Positions 43,787 to 52,424 of a DNA stretch of 64,000 nt are shown one piece after another. This DNA is from ZC4RG36 sp964652205 (GTDB lineage: Bacteria > Chloroflexota > Anaerolineae > Aggregatilineales > Phototrophicaceae). A program made the position numbers and the translations under genes. The notes under the pieces were generated by a model, which ran no database searches, was not told the DNA's origin, and worked only from the letters and a program-made list of their open reading frames with translations. Where the stretch lies: assembly GCA_964652205.1 (NCBI GenBank), contig CAZZAO010000005.1, positions 23,017 to 87,016 of the forward strand. The letters are read 5' to 3'. Each line of letters begins with the position of its first letter. Positions within the stretch are counted from its first letter, which is position 1.

Positions 43787-44953
43787 ATGGCAGAAACTAT
43801 CGGCGTCGGCGTCATCGGCATGGGCTGGATGGGACAGGTTCACAGCCGCTCGTACAACCAGATCAGGGATCGTTTCTACGATGAAGGGCTGCGCCCCAGA
43901 CTGGTCATCTGCTCCGATAACGTCGAGGCGCGGGCGCAGGAATCGGCGGATCGTTTCGGCTTCACCGACTACACCACCGACTGGCGCGCCGTCGTCAATC
44001 ACCCGGACGTGCAGATTGTCAACGTCTGCACGCCCAACGGTCTGCACCTCGAAATTAACCGCGCCGTCGCCACCGCCGGAAAGCCGGTCAACTGCGAGAA
44101 GCCGGTCGGCAAAAATCCTGACGAGACGATTGCCAGCTATCAAGCGGCGAAAGAGGCAGGCATCATCTCGTTCGTCGGCTTTAACTATCGCTGGGCGCCG
44201 ATGGTGCAGTACGCCCGACAGATCATCGAGTCGGGCGAGCTGGGCGAGATCACCCACTATCACGGGCGCTTCCTCAACGGCTACGCAGGCAACCCCAACG
44301 GTTTCCTCTCATGGCGCTTCCTGAGCGAACAGGGACTTGGCACGCTCGGCGACCTGATGTCGCACGCCATCGACATGGCCTACCTGATAAATGGGCCGAT
44401 CACAATGCTCGTCAGCAGCCGGGAAACCTTCATCAGGCAGCGCCCGATTCCGACACCGGGTGTCGGCACGCACTACGATGTCGCCACCGGCAAAGAACCC
44501 AAAGGCGACGTCACCAACGAAGATTACGTCAGCGCGCTCGTCCGTTTCCAGAATGGCGCGCGCGGCACACTCGAAGCCTGCCGCGTCATCAACGGCGCGA
44601 AGTGCGATATGTCGTTCGAGATTCACGGGACAAAGGGGGCGATCAAGTGGAACTTCGAGCAGATGAACGAGCTTCAGTTCCAGCAAAAGATGAGTGATAA
44701 TCCAGCGCAGGACGGCTACAAGACGCTTCTGAGCGGGCCAGCGCACCCGTATCACGGTCGGTTCAACCCCGGATGGGGCGTCAATATCGGCTTCGACGAC
44801 CTCAAGGTGATCGAAGCCTACAATTTCCTCAAGTCGGTCGTCACCGGGGAACAGCGCGAGCCGAGCTTCAAGGCGGCTTACGACGTAGCTCAGGTGCAGA
44901 AATCCATGATCCGCTCATGGGAGTCGGAACACTGGGAGAATGTGGCGGAATAA
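43787..44953 (+). CDS. Gfo/Idh/MocA-family oxidoreductase 4
   Basis: A 388-residue dehydrogenase with nucleotide loop GVGVIGMGWMG, catalytic lysine in PVNCEKPVGKN and helix LGTLGDLMSHAIDMAYL. It is longer than its neighbours and closest in style to inositol dehydrogenase-like members. An AAAAGGG site precedes the ATG. Its stop is about 20 bp before the IolE-like isomerase start, so these two likely act in sequence, oxidation followed by dehydration or isomerisation. Confidence 0.87.
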   Translation: MAETIGVGVIGMGWMGQVHSRSYNQIRDRFYDEGLRPRLVICSDNVEARAQESADRFGFTDYTTDWRAVVNHPDVQIVNVCTPNGLHLEINRAVATAGKPVNCEKPVGKNPDETIASYQAAKEAGIISFVGFNYRWAPMVQYARQIIESGELGEITHYHGRFLNGYAGNPNGFLSWRFLSEQGLGTLGDLMSHAIDMAYLINGPITMLVSSRETFIRQRPIPTPGVGTHYDVATGKEPKGDVTNEDYVSALVRFQNGARGTLEACRVINGAKCDMSFEIHGTKGAIKWNFEQMNELQFQQKMSDNPAQDGYKTLLSGPAHPYHGRFNPGWGVNIGFDDLKVIEAYNFLKSVVTGEQREPSFKAAYDVAQVQKSMIRSWESEHWENVAE

Positions 44954-44972
44954 CCGCCGGAAAGCAGCAGCG

Positions 44973-45869
44973 ATGATCCAGATTGCCAATGCGCCCTGTT
45001 CGTGGGGCGTCATCGAAAATATCGAAGGGGAGCGAGTCGAGTACGAGCAGGTCATCAACGAAATCCGCGACACCGGTTACGCCGGGACGGAGCTAGGCGA
45101 CTGGGGCTTCATGCCGACCGATCCCGACACGCTCCGCTCTGAGCTTGGCGCGCGCCATCTGGCGCTGCTCGGCTCGTGGATCGATGTCTACCTGCACGAC
45201 GCCAGCAAGCATCAGCAGAGCATTGACGACGCCGTTCGCGCCGCCAGACTGCTGGCGAACGTTGGCGGACCGCAGGACTTCATCATCCTCGGCAACGCCT
45301 GTTACCTCGACCCGATGCGGACGAAGAACGCCGGGCGCGTTACGCCAGAAATGGGGATGGACGACGCGACATGGAAAGTGTTCGTCAAGGGCGCGCACGC
45401 CGTCGCGCAGCGAGTCAGGGACGAAACCGGCCTGCGGACGATTTTCCACCATCACATCGGCACCTGGGTCGAAACACCCGCCGAGACGGCTCGCCTGCTC
45501 GACATGACCGACCCTGACCTGCTCGGCCTATGCTTCGATACCGGCCACTGGAAATTCGGCGGCGGCGACCCGGTCGAGGGCCTGAAGCGGCACGCCGACC
45601 GCATCTGGCACGTTCACTTCAAGGATCACGAGCCGAACGTGGCGCGAATGTCGCGCGAGCAGCAGTGGGACGGCCCAACCTCGATTGAACACGGCGTCTA
45701 CTGCGAGCTAGGCAAAGGCGACGTCGATTTCCCCGGCGTGCTGGCGACGCTCAACGACCTCGGCTATCAAGGCTGGATTGTGGTCGAGCAGGACGTGCTG
45801 CCCGGCATGGGGACGCCGAAGGACAGCGCGCAGCGCAACCGCGACTATATCCGCTCGATTGGGCTGTAA
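44973..45869 (+). CDS. IolE-like sugar phosphate isomerase/epimerase
   Basis: A 298-residue TIM barrel of the xylose-isomerase-like/AP endonuclease 2 superfamily. It starts IQIANAPCSWGVIE, as in inosose (2-keto-myo-inositol) dehydratases, and has metal ligands spread over FHHHIGTWVETP, CFDTGHW, HVHFKDH and VVEQD. The likely reaction is dehydration or epimerisation of the keto-sugar made by an adjacent dehydrogenase. The ATG at 44973 has GGAAAG upstream. Exact substrate is unknown. Confidence 0.82.
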   Translation: MIQIANAPCSWGVIENIEGERVEYEQVINEIRDTGYAGTELGDWGFMPTDPDTLRSELGARHLALLGSWIDVYLHDASKHQQSIDDAVRAARLLANVGGPQDFIILGNACYLDPMRTKNAGRVTPEMGMDDATWKVFVKGAHAVAQRVRDETGLRTIFHHHIGTWVETPAETARLLDMTDPDLLGLCFDTGHWKFGGGDPVEGLKRHADRIWHVHFKDHEPNVARMSREQQWDGPTSIEHGVYCELGKGDVDFPGVLATLNDLGYQGWIVVEQDVLPGMGTPKDSAQRNRDYIRSIGL

Positions 45870-45884
45870 CCCGCCTTTTATTTT

Positions 45885-45914
45885 GCAGGTAATCTACGCG
45901 GGTAGATTACCTGC
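45885..45914. terminator. Strong hairpin between convergent genes
   Basis: GCAGGTAATCTAC and GTAGATTACCTGC form a perfect 13-bp stem with a 4-nt loop. No T-run follows on either strand, so it may act as an mRNA end stabiliser, a factor-assisted terminator or a binding site. Confidence 0.55.
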
Positions 45915-45917
45915 AAT

Positions 45918-47030
45918 CTAACGTTTCGGCGCGGCAATTTCGACCCGGCATGAGCCATTCTGCGCGCTGGCGACAGCGGCATCAATCAACTGCTGCACGC
46001 GAGCGCCTTCGACAAAGTCGGGATAGATCGGCCTATCGTCGGCAATCGCCGTAATGAATTCCCGCGCCATGTGCTGCTGCCGCCTGAAGACATCCCGATA
46101 GGTATTGTGGACAGTGTCGCGCCGCGCGTTCCCCCACAGCGCATCGGGGATTTGCAAAGGCTTTGCGCCGGTTCGCGCTCCAGCCTTCACGCCGCGCACT
46201 TCCTGAACGGCGTCCCAATCGACCGTGCTGTACAGCGTGCCGTCCGAGCCGTGAAACTCCATCTGCTGCGTCTGGCCGAACTTCGTCCCTTCCCAGGCGA
46301 CGGTACTGAGCATCAACGTCCCGACCGCGCCGCTGGCAAACCACAGCGTCACGATAGCGGTATCATCGGCGCGTTCGTAAGGATGTCCATCGGGCGCGTC
46401 AGGTCGCTTCACCTGGTCAGAGAGCGCGCAGCTCAGCCCGTCGATTTCGCCGAAGAACCAGCGCGCCAGATGGAACCAGTGCGCTCCCAGATCAGCGATC
46501 ACACCGGCCCCGGCAATTCCCCTGTCGAACACCCACTGGTAGCGCGCATCACGGCCATAATCGGCGTAATAGCGCATATTCAGGTGATACGGACGGCCAA
46601 TATAGCCGTCGTCGATCAACTGTTTGAGGTAGACGCTGGTCGGCAGATAACGGTAGGTGAACGGAACCATATTTTTCAGGCCGGTCACCCGCGCCCGGTC
46701 AACCATCTGCTGCGCCTGGGCAGCGTTCAGCGCCAGCGGCTTCTCGCAGAGGACGTGCAGTCCGGCATCGAGCGCCGCCAGCGCTATCGGATGATGGCTG
46801 TCGTTGCTGGTGGCAATAATCAGCGCGTCGAGGTTTCCGGCGGCGATCAGCTCACGAGCGTCGGTGTAGAAGCGCGGGATATGCCAGCGCTCGGCGAAGG
46901 CGCGCGTGCGCTCCGGGTCGCGCCCGCATACCGCCACGACCTCTGCCGCCGGAAAATTCGCCAGCGCGGGCAGGTACATCGAATCCGCCCACAGGCTCGT
47001 CCCGGCGATGCCCACTCGAACGGTCATCAT
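45918..47030 (-). CDS. Gfo/Idh/MocA-family oxidoreductase 5
   Basis: A 370-residue dehydrogenase, the close paralogue of the gene at 42611: VRVGIAGTSLWADSMYLPAL, HVLCEKPLALN, MVPFTYRYLPTS, YHLNMRYYADYG and WGNARRDTVHNTY line up along the full length. Its helix ADLGAHWFHLARW supplies a likely catalytic His. AGGA lies five bases before the first ATG; the next codon is also ATG. It is convergent with the isomerase gene, with a hairpin in between. Confidence 0.86.
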   Translation of the reverse strand: MMTVRVGIAGTSLWADSMYLPALANFPAAEVVAVCGRDPERTRAFAERWHIPRFYTDARELIAAGNLDALIIATSNDSHHPIALAALDAGLHVLCEKPLALNAAQAQQMVDRARVTGLKNMVPFTYRYLPTSVYLKQLIDDGYIGRPYHLNMRYYADYGRDARYQWVFDRGIAGAGVIADLGAHWFHLARWFFGEIDGLSCALSDQVKRPDAPDGHPYERADDTAIVTLWFASGAVGTLMLSTVAWEGTKFGQTQQMEFHGSDGTLYSTVDWDAVQEVRGVKAGARTGAKPLQIPDALWGNARRDTVHNTYRDVFRRQQHMAREFITAIADDRPIYPDFVEGARVQQLIDAAVASAQNGSCRVEIAAPKR

Positions 47031-47073
47031 CCCTGTCCTTTCGGAAAGCCGCTGTTACAGGCAGAAGACAAAA

Positions 47074-47106
47074 CGGGCATGATGCATCATGCCATCATGC
47101 CCCTAC
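47074..47106. repeat. Dispersed palindromic repeat, family B
   Basis: GGGCATGATGCATCATGCC, then ATCATGCCCCTACG. The palindrome GGCATGATGCATCATGCC recurs in part at 52345 and 20727. Confidence 0.55.
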
Positions 47107-47243
47107 GAAATACGCCTGATATTTGTGCCTCCCGACCCTTCTCCGAGCACAAAGACGGAGCGCGCCGAGCATTCTTTGCCCGGCAGCAGCCAGAAGCTGC
47201 GCAGGTTAAAGAGTGAGGCGAAATCACAGATGCCGTATCTGTT

Positions 47244-47280
47244 TCACCCCTCTCCCGGAGGGAGAGGGGCCAGGGGTGAG
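47244..47280. repeat. Dispersed palindromic repeat, family A
   Basis: TCACCCCTCTCCCGGAGGGA followed by GAGGGGCCAGGGGTGAG: almost fully self-complementary. Confidence 0.75.
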
Positions 47281-47286
47281 AGAAAG

Positions 47287-48564
47287 CTACGACAGCCCGA
47301 TCTTCCGCGCGCAGTCGTGGTAAATCTCGATGATTCGGTCGGTCGTCTCCACCGTCAGCGCGGGCGGAACCGGAATCAGGCAGCTCCGCGCGATCAGGTC
47401 ATCCATCTGCGGCAGCGTCCCCCGCGCATAGCTGATGTCCTTCGCCCATTCATTGAGCGGGTCGCTCCACGGGCGGCCCGCCGAGTTGACGCCATGCTTC
47501 TCGACCAGGCTGACGTTATGATAGTAGATATGCATTCCCCAATCTTCCATGCGGATGTTGCCGACGCCCCACGGCCCCGGCTTGACGCCCGCCGCGCGGG
47601 TCGCCGCGACCAGTTCGGTGCAGATTTCGGCGTTCGGCCAGGTGATGATGACGAACGGGCCGCTGTCACCCTTCGGGTCGAGGATGCGCCGCGGCGTCGC
47701 GCCGGGAATCTGCGACAGGCCAGCGTACAACTGCTGGTTGCGAGCGCGCATCGTCCCGGTAATCAGGTCGAGCTTTTTCAACTGCTGAAGCAGCAGCGCC
47801 GCCGAAACTTCGCTCATGTGAGTGCATTGGCCCCAGCTTTGAATCGGGCCGTTCGGATCAACGCGACCGGCGGCGTTGCGGCTGTAACCCACGTCATGAT
47901 AGGCCCAGGCGCGCTGGCCGAGTTCTTCACTGTCCGAGACGACCAGACCGCCCTCGCCCGCTGTTGCGTTCTTGTTGTACTGAAAACTGTAGATCGCCAT
48001 ATCGCCGAAGCTGCCGAGCGGCTTGCCGTGGAAGCTCGCGCCGTTGGCCTGCGCCGTATCCTCGATCAGCAGCACGTGATGGCGCTTGCAGATTTCGACG
48101 ATCCGCTCGACATTGCCGCACGCGCCGCTCATGTGGATCAGCAGCACCGCTTTGGTGCGCGGGCTGATCTTCCGTTCCAGATCGTCCGGGTCCATCGTAA
48201 AGGTATCGTCAATCTCGACTAACCGGGGGATACCGCCCGCGCGCACGACCGCCGACAGGCAGGCCACCCATAGATAGCCGGGCATCAGCACTTCATCGCC
48301 AGGGCCGACATCTGCCGCAAGGATCGCTGTTGCCAGCGCGCCCGTGCCGCTGTTGACCAGCACAGCATTTTTGCGACCGAGCCGCTCGCGGTAGAAATCC
48401 TCGACCTGATCGGCGTAGTGCTGGAGATCATGGCCGTAGAAGCGATAGGGGCTTCTGGCGAGCAGGACTTTCGTCACCGCGTCGATCTCTTCTTCGCCGA
48501 TGAAATAGCTGCCGGGCCACTCGTAAGGGAGCAGCGTTTCTTCTGTCACCGCAGGAACCGCCAT
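47287..48564 (-). CDS. DegT/DnrJ/EryC1/StrS-type PLP aminotransferase
   Basis: A 425-residue sugar aminotransferase fold. Key parts are VNSGTGALATAILAADVGPGDEV, LLIEDTAQANGA (PLP-ring Asp), and YSFQYNKNATAGEGG containing the Schiff-base lysine. Such enzymes add an amino group to keto-sugars or keto-inositols, or with a dehydrogenase run in reverse. The start at 48564 has AAGGAG six bases upstream; the frame is open further up into the permease gene, but that is not coding. Next to Gfo/Idh/MocA dehydrogenases, a role in aminosugar or aminocyclitol metabolism is plausible. Confidence 0.87.
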   Translation of the reverse strand: MAVPAVTEETLLPYEWPGSYFIGEEEIDAVTKVLLARSPYRFYGHDLQHYADQVEDFYRERLGRKNAVLVNSGTGALATAILAADVGPGDEVLMPGYLWVACLSAVVRAGGIPRLVEIDDTFTMDPDDLERKISPRTKAVLLIHMSGACGNVERIVEICKRHHVLLIEDTAQANGASFHGKPLGSFGDMAIYSFQYNKNATAGEGGLVVSDSEELGQRAWAYHDVGYSRNAAGRVDPNGPIQSWGQCTHMSEVSAALLLQQLKKLDLITGTMRARNQQLYAGLSQIPGATPRRILDPKGDSGPFVIITWPNAEICTELVAATRAAGVKPGPWGVGNIRMEDWGMHIYYHNVSLVEKHGVNSAGRPWSDPLNEWAKDISYARGTLPQMDDLIARSCLIPVPPALTVETTDRIIEIYHDCARKIGLS

Positions 48565-48593
48565 CAGAATCTCCTTTTCAGACCGATGCAAAC

Positions 48594-49463
48594 TTACTCT
48601 TTGACGCTGCCGAGCGTCAGGCCCGCGACAAACTGCTTCTGTAAGGCGAAAAACAGAATCGTCATCGGGATGATCGCCAGCACCGAAGCGCTCATCAGCA
48701 GGTGAAAATTCTGCTGAAAGCGCGTGCGGAAAATCGACGAGATCATCAACTGCACCGTAAATGTCTCCTGCGAACGCAGGTAAACCAGCGGCAGCAGGAA
48801 GTCGTTCCAACTGGTCGTAAAGACGAACAGCGCCAGCGCGCCAAGCGCAGGACGCACCACCGGGACGACGATGCGCCAGTATAGCCCGAACTCACTCGCG
48901 CCGTCCAGACGACCGGCGTCGAGCAGCTCATCGGGGATGCTGAACATATACTGTCGCATCCAGAAGATACCGAAGGCATTCGCCGCCGTCGGGATAATCA
49001 GCGGCAGCAGCGTATTGAGCCAGCCGAGCTTCGCCATCAGCAGGTAATTCGGGACGAGCTGCACGCTGACCGGAATCATGACCGTGCCGAGGACGAGCGT
49101 GAACAGGATGGCCCGCCCCCGGAAGCGGTACTTGGCGAAGGCAAACCCGGCCAGCGAACACAGGAACACCTGAAGCACGACATTCGCCAGCGCCACCACC
49201 AGCGTATTGAGCACGCTGCGCAGAAACAGGGTCGTCGTCAGCAGCAGATTGTAATTCTCAAGGGTGAAATGCTGCGGTATGAGCCAGACCGGGATCGTCA
49301 GAATATCATCCAGCGGCTTGAACGACGAGATCACCATCCAGTAAAACGGAACCAGCCACAGGAGCGCGGCGGCGATCAGAAAAATATACAGGACAATCAG
49401 CGTCAGGCGCTGCGCCCTGCGGTTATCGGGCATGGTCGATGAGGTCTGCTGCATAGATGCCAT
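48594..49463 (-). CDS. Sugar ABC transporter permease (MalG-like), second system
   Basis: A 289-residue permease with about six helices and a C-terminal FALQKQFVAGLTLGSVKE typical of MalG-type subunits. The EAA region is SEFGLYWRIVVPVVRPAL, preceded by DELLDAGRLDGA. It begins right after the stop of the MalF-type gene. The fourth codon is also ATG (49454) and has GAGG at better spacing, so the true start could be there. It is the last gene of the second CUT1 operon. Confidence 0.9.
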   Translation of the reverse strand: MASMQQTSSTMPDNRRAQRLTLIVLYIFLIAAALLWLVPFYWMVISSFKPLDDILTIPVWLIPQHFTLENYNLLLTTTLFLRSVLNTLVVALANVVLQVFLCSLAGFAFAKYRFRGRAILFTLVLGTVMIPVSVQLVPNYLLMAKLGWLNTLLPLIIPTAANAFGIFWMRQYMFSIPDELLDAGRLDGASEFGLYWRIVVPVVRPALGALALFVFTTSWNDFLLPLVYLRSQETFTVQLMISSIFRTRFQQNFHLLMSASVLAIIPMTILFFALQKQFVAGLTLGSVKE

Positions 49464-49465
49464 CC

Positions 49466-50386
49466 TCAGCGCTCGTGGTCGCGCGTACCGAGACGCAGTT
49501 GAATAATCGACAGAATGAACACCACCAGCCCCAGAATGTAGGCCATCGCCGAGCCGTAGCCGAATTTGAAGAAATTAAACGACGTTCGGTACAGCAGCAG
49601 GCCGGTCGTCAGGCCAGACTGATTGGCTCCGCCCGTTATGCCGAACAGGGTATAGGGTTCGGCAAACATATTGAATGAGGCGATAGTCGTCAGCACCACA
49701 TCGAACAGGATCAGCGGGCGCATCAACGGAACGGTGATGCGGAAAAAGACCTGCATCGGCGTTGCGCCATCGACCAGCGCGGCTTCGCTCAGTTCAGACG
49801 GAATGCTCTGCAAGCCCGCCAGCATGATGACAAGATCATTGCCGATGTACTTCCAGACCACCAGCATGACCAGAATCAGGATCGTCAGGTTCGGCTCATT
49901 GAGGAAGTTGATGCGCTGCCCGCCCAGGCGCGCGACCAGCTCATTGAACAACCCGAACGGATTGCCGAGCATGAGGTTGAAAACCTGACTGGCAACCACC
50001 AGCGAGACGACCAGCGGCAGGTAAAAGATGGTGCGAAAGAGGTTGCGAAAGCGGATCAGCCGGTTATTGAGAACGACCGCCAGCACCAGCCCGCCGCCGA
50101 TGGTCAGCGGCCCGCTGATGACCGTCAGCAGCAGCGTATTTCGCAGCGCCGTCAGGAAGTCGGTGTCCTGAAGCAGGTTAACGTAGTTGTTCAGGCCGAT
50201 GTAGGTCGGCGCTTTCAGCCCCGTCCATTCATGCAGGCTGATATAGCCTGAAAAGACAATCGGGTAAAAGCCAAAAATCAGGAACACAAGAAAGAAAGGC
50301 GCGATAAACAGGTAAGGAGCCAGCTTATGCCATTGAATCCGCGACACAGGCGCGTCCTGTGGCAGCGAGAGCGATTTCGATACCAT
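49466..50386 (-). CDS. Sugar ABC transporter permease (MalF-like), second system
   Basis: A 306-residue permease. TM1 is APYLFIAPFFLVFLIFGFYPIVF; the EAA loop is PSELSEAALVDGATPMQVFFR. The start at 50386 has GGAG seven bases upstream; an upstream in-frame ATG would add 21 unrelated residues. It lies between the binding protein and the MalG-type permease in the order expected for a CUT1 importer. No ATPase gene is in the operon. Confidence 0.9.
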   Translation of the reverse strand: MVSKSLSLPQDAPVSRIQWHKLAPYLFIAPFFLVFLIFGFYPIVFSGYISLHEWTGLKAPTYIGLNNYVNLLQDTDFLTALRNTLLLTVISGPLTIGGGLVLAVVLNNRLIRFRNLFRTIFYLPLVVSLVVASQVFNLMLGNPFGLFNELVARLGGQRINFLNEPNLTILILVMLVVWKYIGNDLVIMLAGLQSIPSELSEAALVDGATPMQVFFRITVPLMRPLILFDVVLTTIASFNMFAEPYTLFGITGGANQSGLTTGLLLYRTSFNFFKFGYGSAMAYILGLVVFILSIIQLRLGTRDHER

Positions 50387-50463
50387 CGAATGTCTCCATA
50401 GCGACAACAACCAGGGGCCAATGGCTGGCCCCTGGCGAAAATCGCGCATCGGGTACTATCCGT

Positions 50464-51849
50464 CTAGCCCTTGTTGAGCTTGCGACGCATCTCGTCCGCA
50501 GATGCCTTGAGACCATCTTCCACGCTGACATCGCCGCGCATGATCGGCTCGATCCCGTTGGTCAGAATAGCGCGCGCCTCGACCCATCCCCTGCCGAAGT
50601 AGACATCGGGGATGTCCTTGAGCACTTCTTCCCAGAAGGCGTAGATCTTCTGGCCGCCGAAGTAGGGGATTTCCTGCGTATCGAGGACGGCCAGCGCGTC
50701 CTTATTGGTGACAAGAATGCCGTTTGTGACCTTATTGAAGCGGAGCTGCGCTTCTTTGGTCAACTGCGCTTCATAGAGGATGCCCCAGGCGGCTTTCGGG
50801 TTGGGAGCCTGCGCCGGGATGCCCGTCACGGTGGGTACATGGAACGCCCAGCGCTGGCCCCCCGCCTTGAGCGCGGGCAGCCGCATGATTCGCCACAGCC
50901 CGCTTTCGTCCGCGAGCGTGCCGCCGAGCGCCAGCGGCCACCAGGCCGGGCAGATATTGGACGCAACCAGACCGGCCTTATAGGCAGCGACCGACGAGTC
51001 GGTTGTCTGGAATGTCAGCGTGACGTCGGGATCGAGGATCGACTTGAAGACCTTGATGCCTTCGATGGCTTCCGGCGTGTCGATGATAACTTTATCGTCT
51101 TCCTTATTGAAGAAGACGCCGGGGAAACCCGATTCATGCAGGAAGGCTTCATGATTCTGGTGCGGCGCGCCGAGGACGGCAAGCTGGCTGCCGGGCGAGT
51201 CCATCGCCATCATGTGGATAGTGTTGCCGCTGTCTTTCCACAGTTTCTTGCCTGCGTCAACGTAGCCTTCCCACGTAGCGAGGTCGTCTTCGGTGATCTT
51301 GTACTTGTCGAAAATATCCTTGCGATAGGCGAAACCGACCGGCTCGTTATCCTGAGGCAGGCCGAGCAGCTTGCCGTCGCGGCTGGCGAGCTTAACCGCA
51401 ATCGGCACAAAATGATCGGCATAGGGCGCAAACTGCTCGGTGATGTCGAGCATCCCGTCGGCGAAGTCGCCGACGTAGTCAACATCGAAGTTCACCAGGT
51501 CAGGGACGCCGACGCCGGACGTCAGCGCGTTGAGGATGTTGGCGTGTGCCGACGGGTAATCGAACTGCTGCGTCTCAATTTCAAGGCCGGGATATTTTGC
51601 CTGAAGGGAATCCTTCGCCGCGATGTAATGGTCAATCGTGCCGGTATAGCCCCAGATGGTGACGTGGCCGGTCATATCGGCAGGGTCTGGCCCCATCTCA
51701 GCCACTTCGGGCGTGGCGTCCTGCAACCACGGACTAAATGGGAGCGGCCTGAAAGCAGAGCCGAAAGCCGCCGCGCCTACGCCTCCAGCGGACAACCGCA
51801 GGAAGTCACGGCGAGTCAAACCCTTTCTCGAACGAGGAAAATGGGACAT
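50464..51849 (-). CDS. Sugar ABC transporter substrate-binding protein with Tat signal, second system
   Basis: A 461-residue extracellular binding protein. The N-terminus carries a twin-arginine signal (TRRDFLRLSAGGVGAAAFG), implying folded export, unlike the Sec signal of the binding protein at 36632. The mature part has HVTIWGYTGTIDHYIAAKDSLQ and other CUT1 features. AGGAGG precedes the ATG. It heads the operon with two permeases and lies beside the aminotransferase gene. The substrate is probably a mono- or oligosaccharide. Confidence 0.88.
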   Translation of the reverse strand: MSHFPRSRKGLTRRDFLRLSAGGVGAAAFGSAFRPLPFSPWLQDATPEVAEMGPDPADMTGHVTIWGYTGTIDHYIAAKDSLQAKYPGLEIETQQFDYPSAHANILNALTSGVGVPDLVNFDVDYVGDFADGMLDITEQFAPYADHFVPIAVKLASRDGKLLGLPQDNEPVGFAYRKDIFDKYKITEDDLATWEGYVDAGKKLWKDSGNTIHMMAMDSPGSQLAVLGAPHQNHEAFLHESGFPGVFFNKEDDKVIIDTPEAIEGIKVFKSILDPDVTLTFQTTDSSVAAYKAGLVASNICPAWWPLALGGTLADESGLWRIMRLPALKAGGQRWAFHVPTVTGIPAQAPNPKAAWGILYEAQLTKEAQLRFNKVTNGILVTNKDALAVLDTQEIPYFGGQKIYAFWEEVLKDIPDVYFGRGWVEARAILTNGIEPIMRGDVSVEDGLKASADEMRRKLNKG

Positions 51850-51982
51850 ATCGGGCCTCCTAAACCAATCGTCTCAAAAACGAAAAAAAGATGCTGGCAA
51901 TCTACCCCACAACATGACAGCGTACCACGGGTTCGACAATACGGCACAGAGGATCGCTGTTTGCCGAACGAACGCGCTGAAA

Positions 51983-51995
51983 CATAAGCGGCATA
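51983..51995 (-). promoter_or_regulatory. Shared 13-bp motif, candidate operator
   Basis: CATAAGCGGCATA on the plus strand, identical to 36528-36540. It overlaps the candidate -10 (TATGTT on the minus strand) of the binding-protein gene at 51849. Confidence 0.4.
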
Positions 51996-52344
51996 AGATC
52001 GCGTTGACAATCTTACAGTAAAGTCAGGGATGGGGCGATAAAAAATGCACAAAGATATTCATCCGAATAAGGCAGGTTCGCCTTGTCCGCCGTGGCCGGT
52101 CTGATCCCAGCCCATCATTTTAAGTCGGTTACTATAAGCGAACCCTTTAATCAAGCAAATTACAGGGTCTTTCGTCGGGGCGCGAAAAATTGCGTCCGAA
52201 GGTCAGCGCCGCGACGGCCTCGGTCTCTGTATCGGCTTCGCAGGGGCTTAATGCTGCATCAAGCCCGCCCGCGCAGACTCGAATATTTCCGCCCCTGAGA
52301 TGCAGTGATTCGGCCCATCGGTCTAACGCCCTTTATTGGAGAAG

Positions 52345-52370
52345 CGGGCATGATGCGCCATGCCCCTGCG
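52345..52370. repeat. Dispersed palindromic repeat, family B
   Basis: GGGCATGATGCGCCATGCCC followed by CTGCG: perfect over most of its length and related to the copy at 47074. Confidence 0.55.
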
Positions 52371-52424
52371 TCACGAGCGTGAAAAGTCGCGCCGCGACGA
52401 AGCCAGATTCGCGCGCTAAACGGG

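Larger units (their letters stand above)
51850..52424. other. Intergenic region upstream of the second sugar ABC operon
   Basis: 575 bp. It holds the shared 13-mer CATAAGCGGCATA (51983-51995) overlapping a possible minus-strand promoter (TTGTCA at 52010-52005, 18 bp, TATGTT), a GGGGCGCGAAAAATTGCGTCC inverted segment near 52175, and a family B repeat (52345-52370). I see no supported gene. Confidence 0.55.

Noticed and set aside
42602..44263. A 553-residue open frame antisense to two oxidoreductases
   Set aside because: Both plus-strand genes are well supported; the antisense product has no recognisable features.
50359..51987. A 542-residue plus-strand open frame opposite the Tat-exported binding protein
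   Set aside because: Antisense shadow; the minus-strand gene has signal peptide, ribosome site and family motifs.
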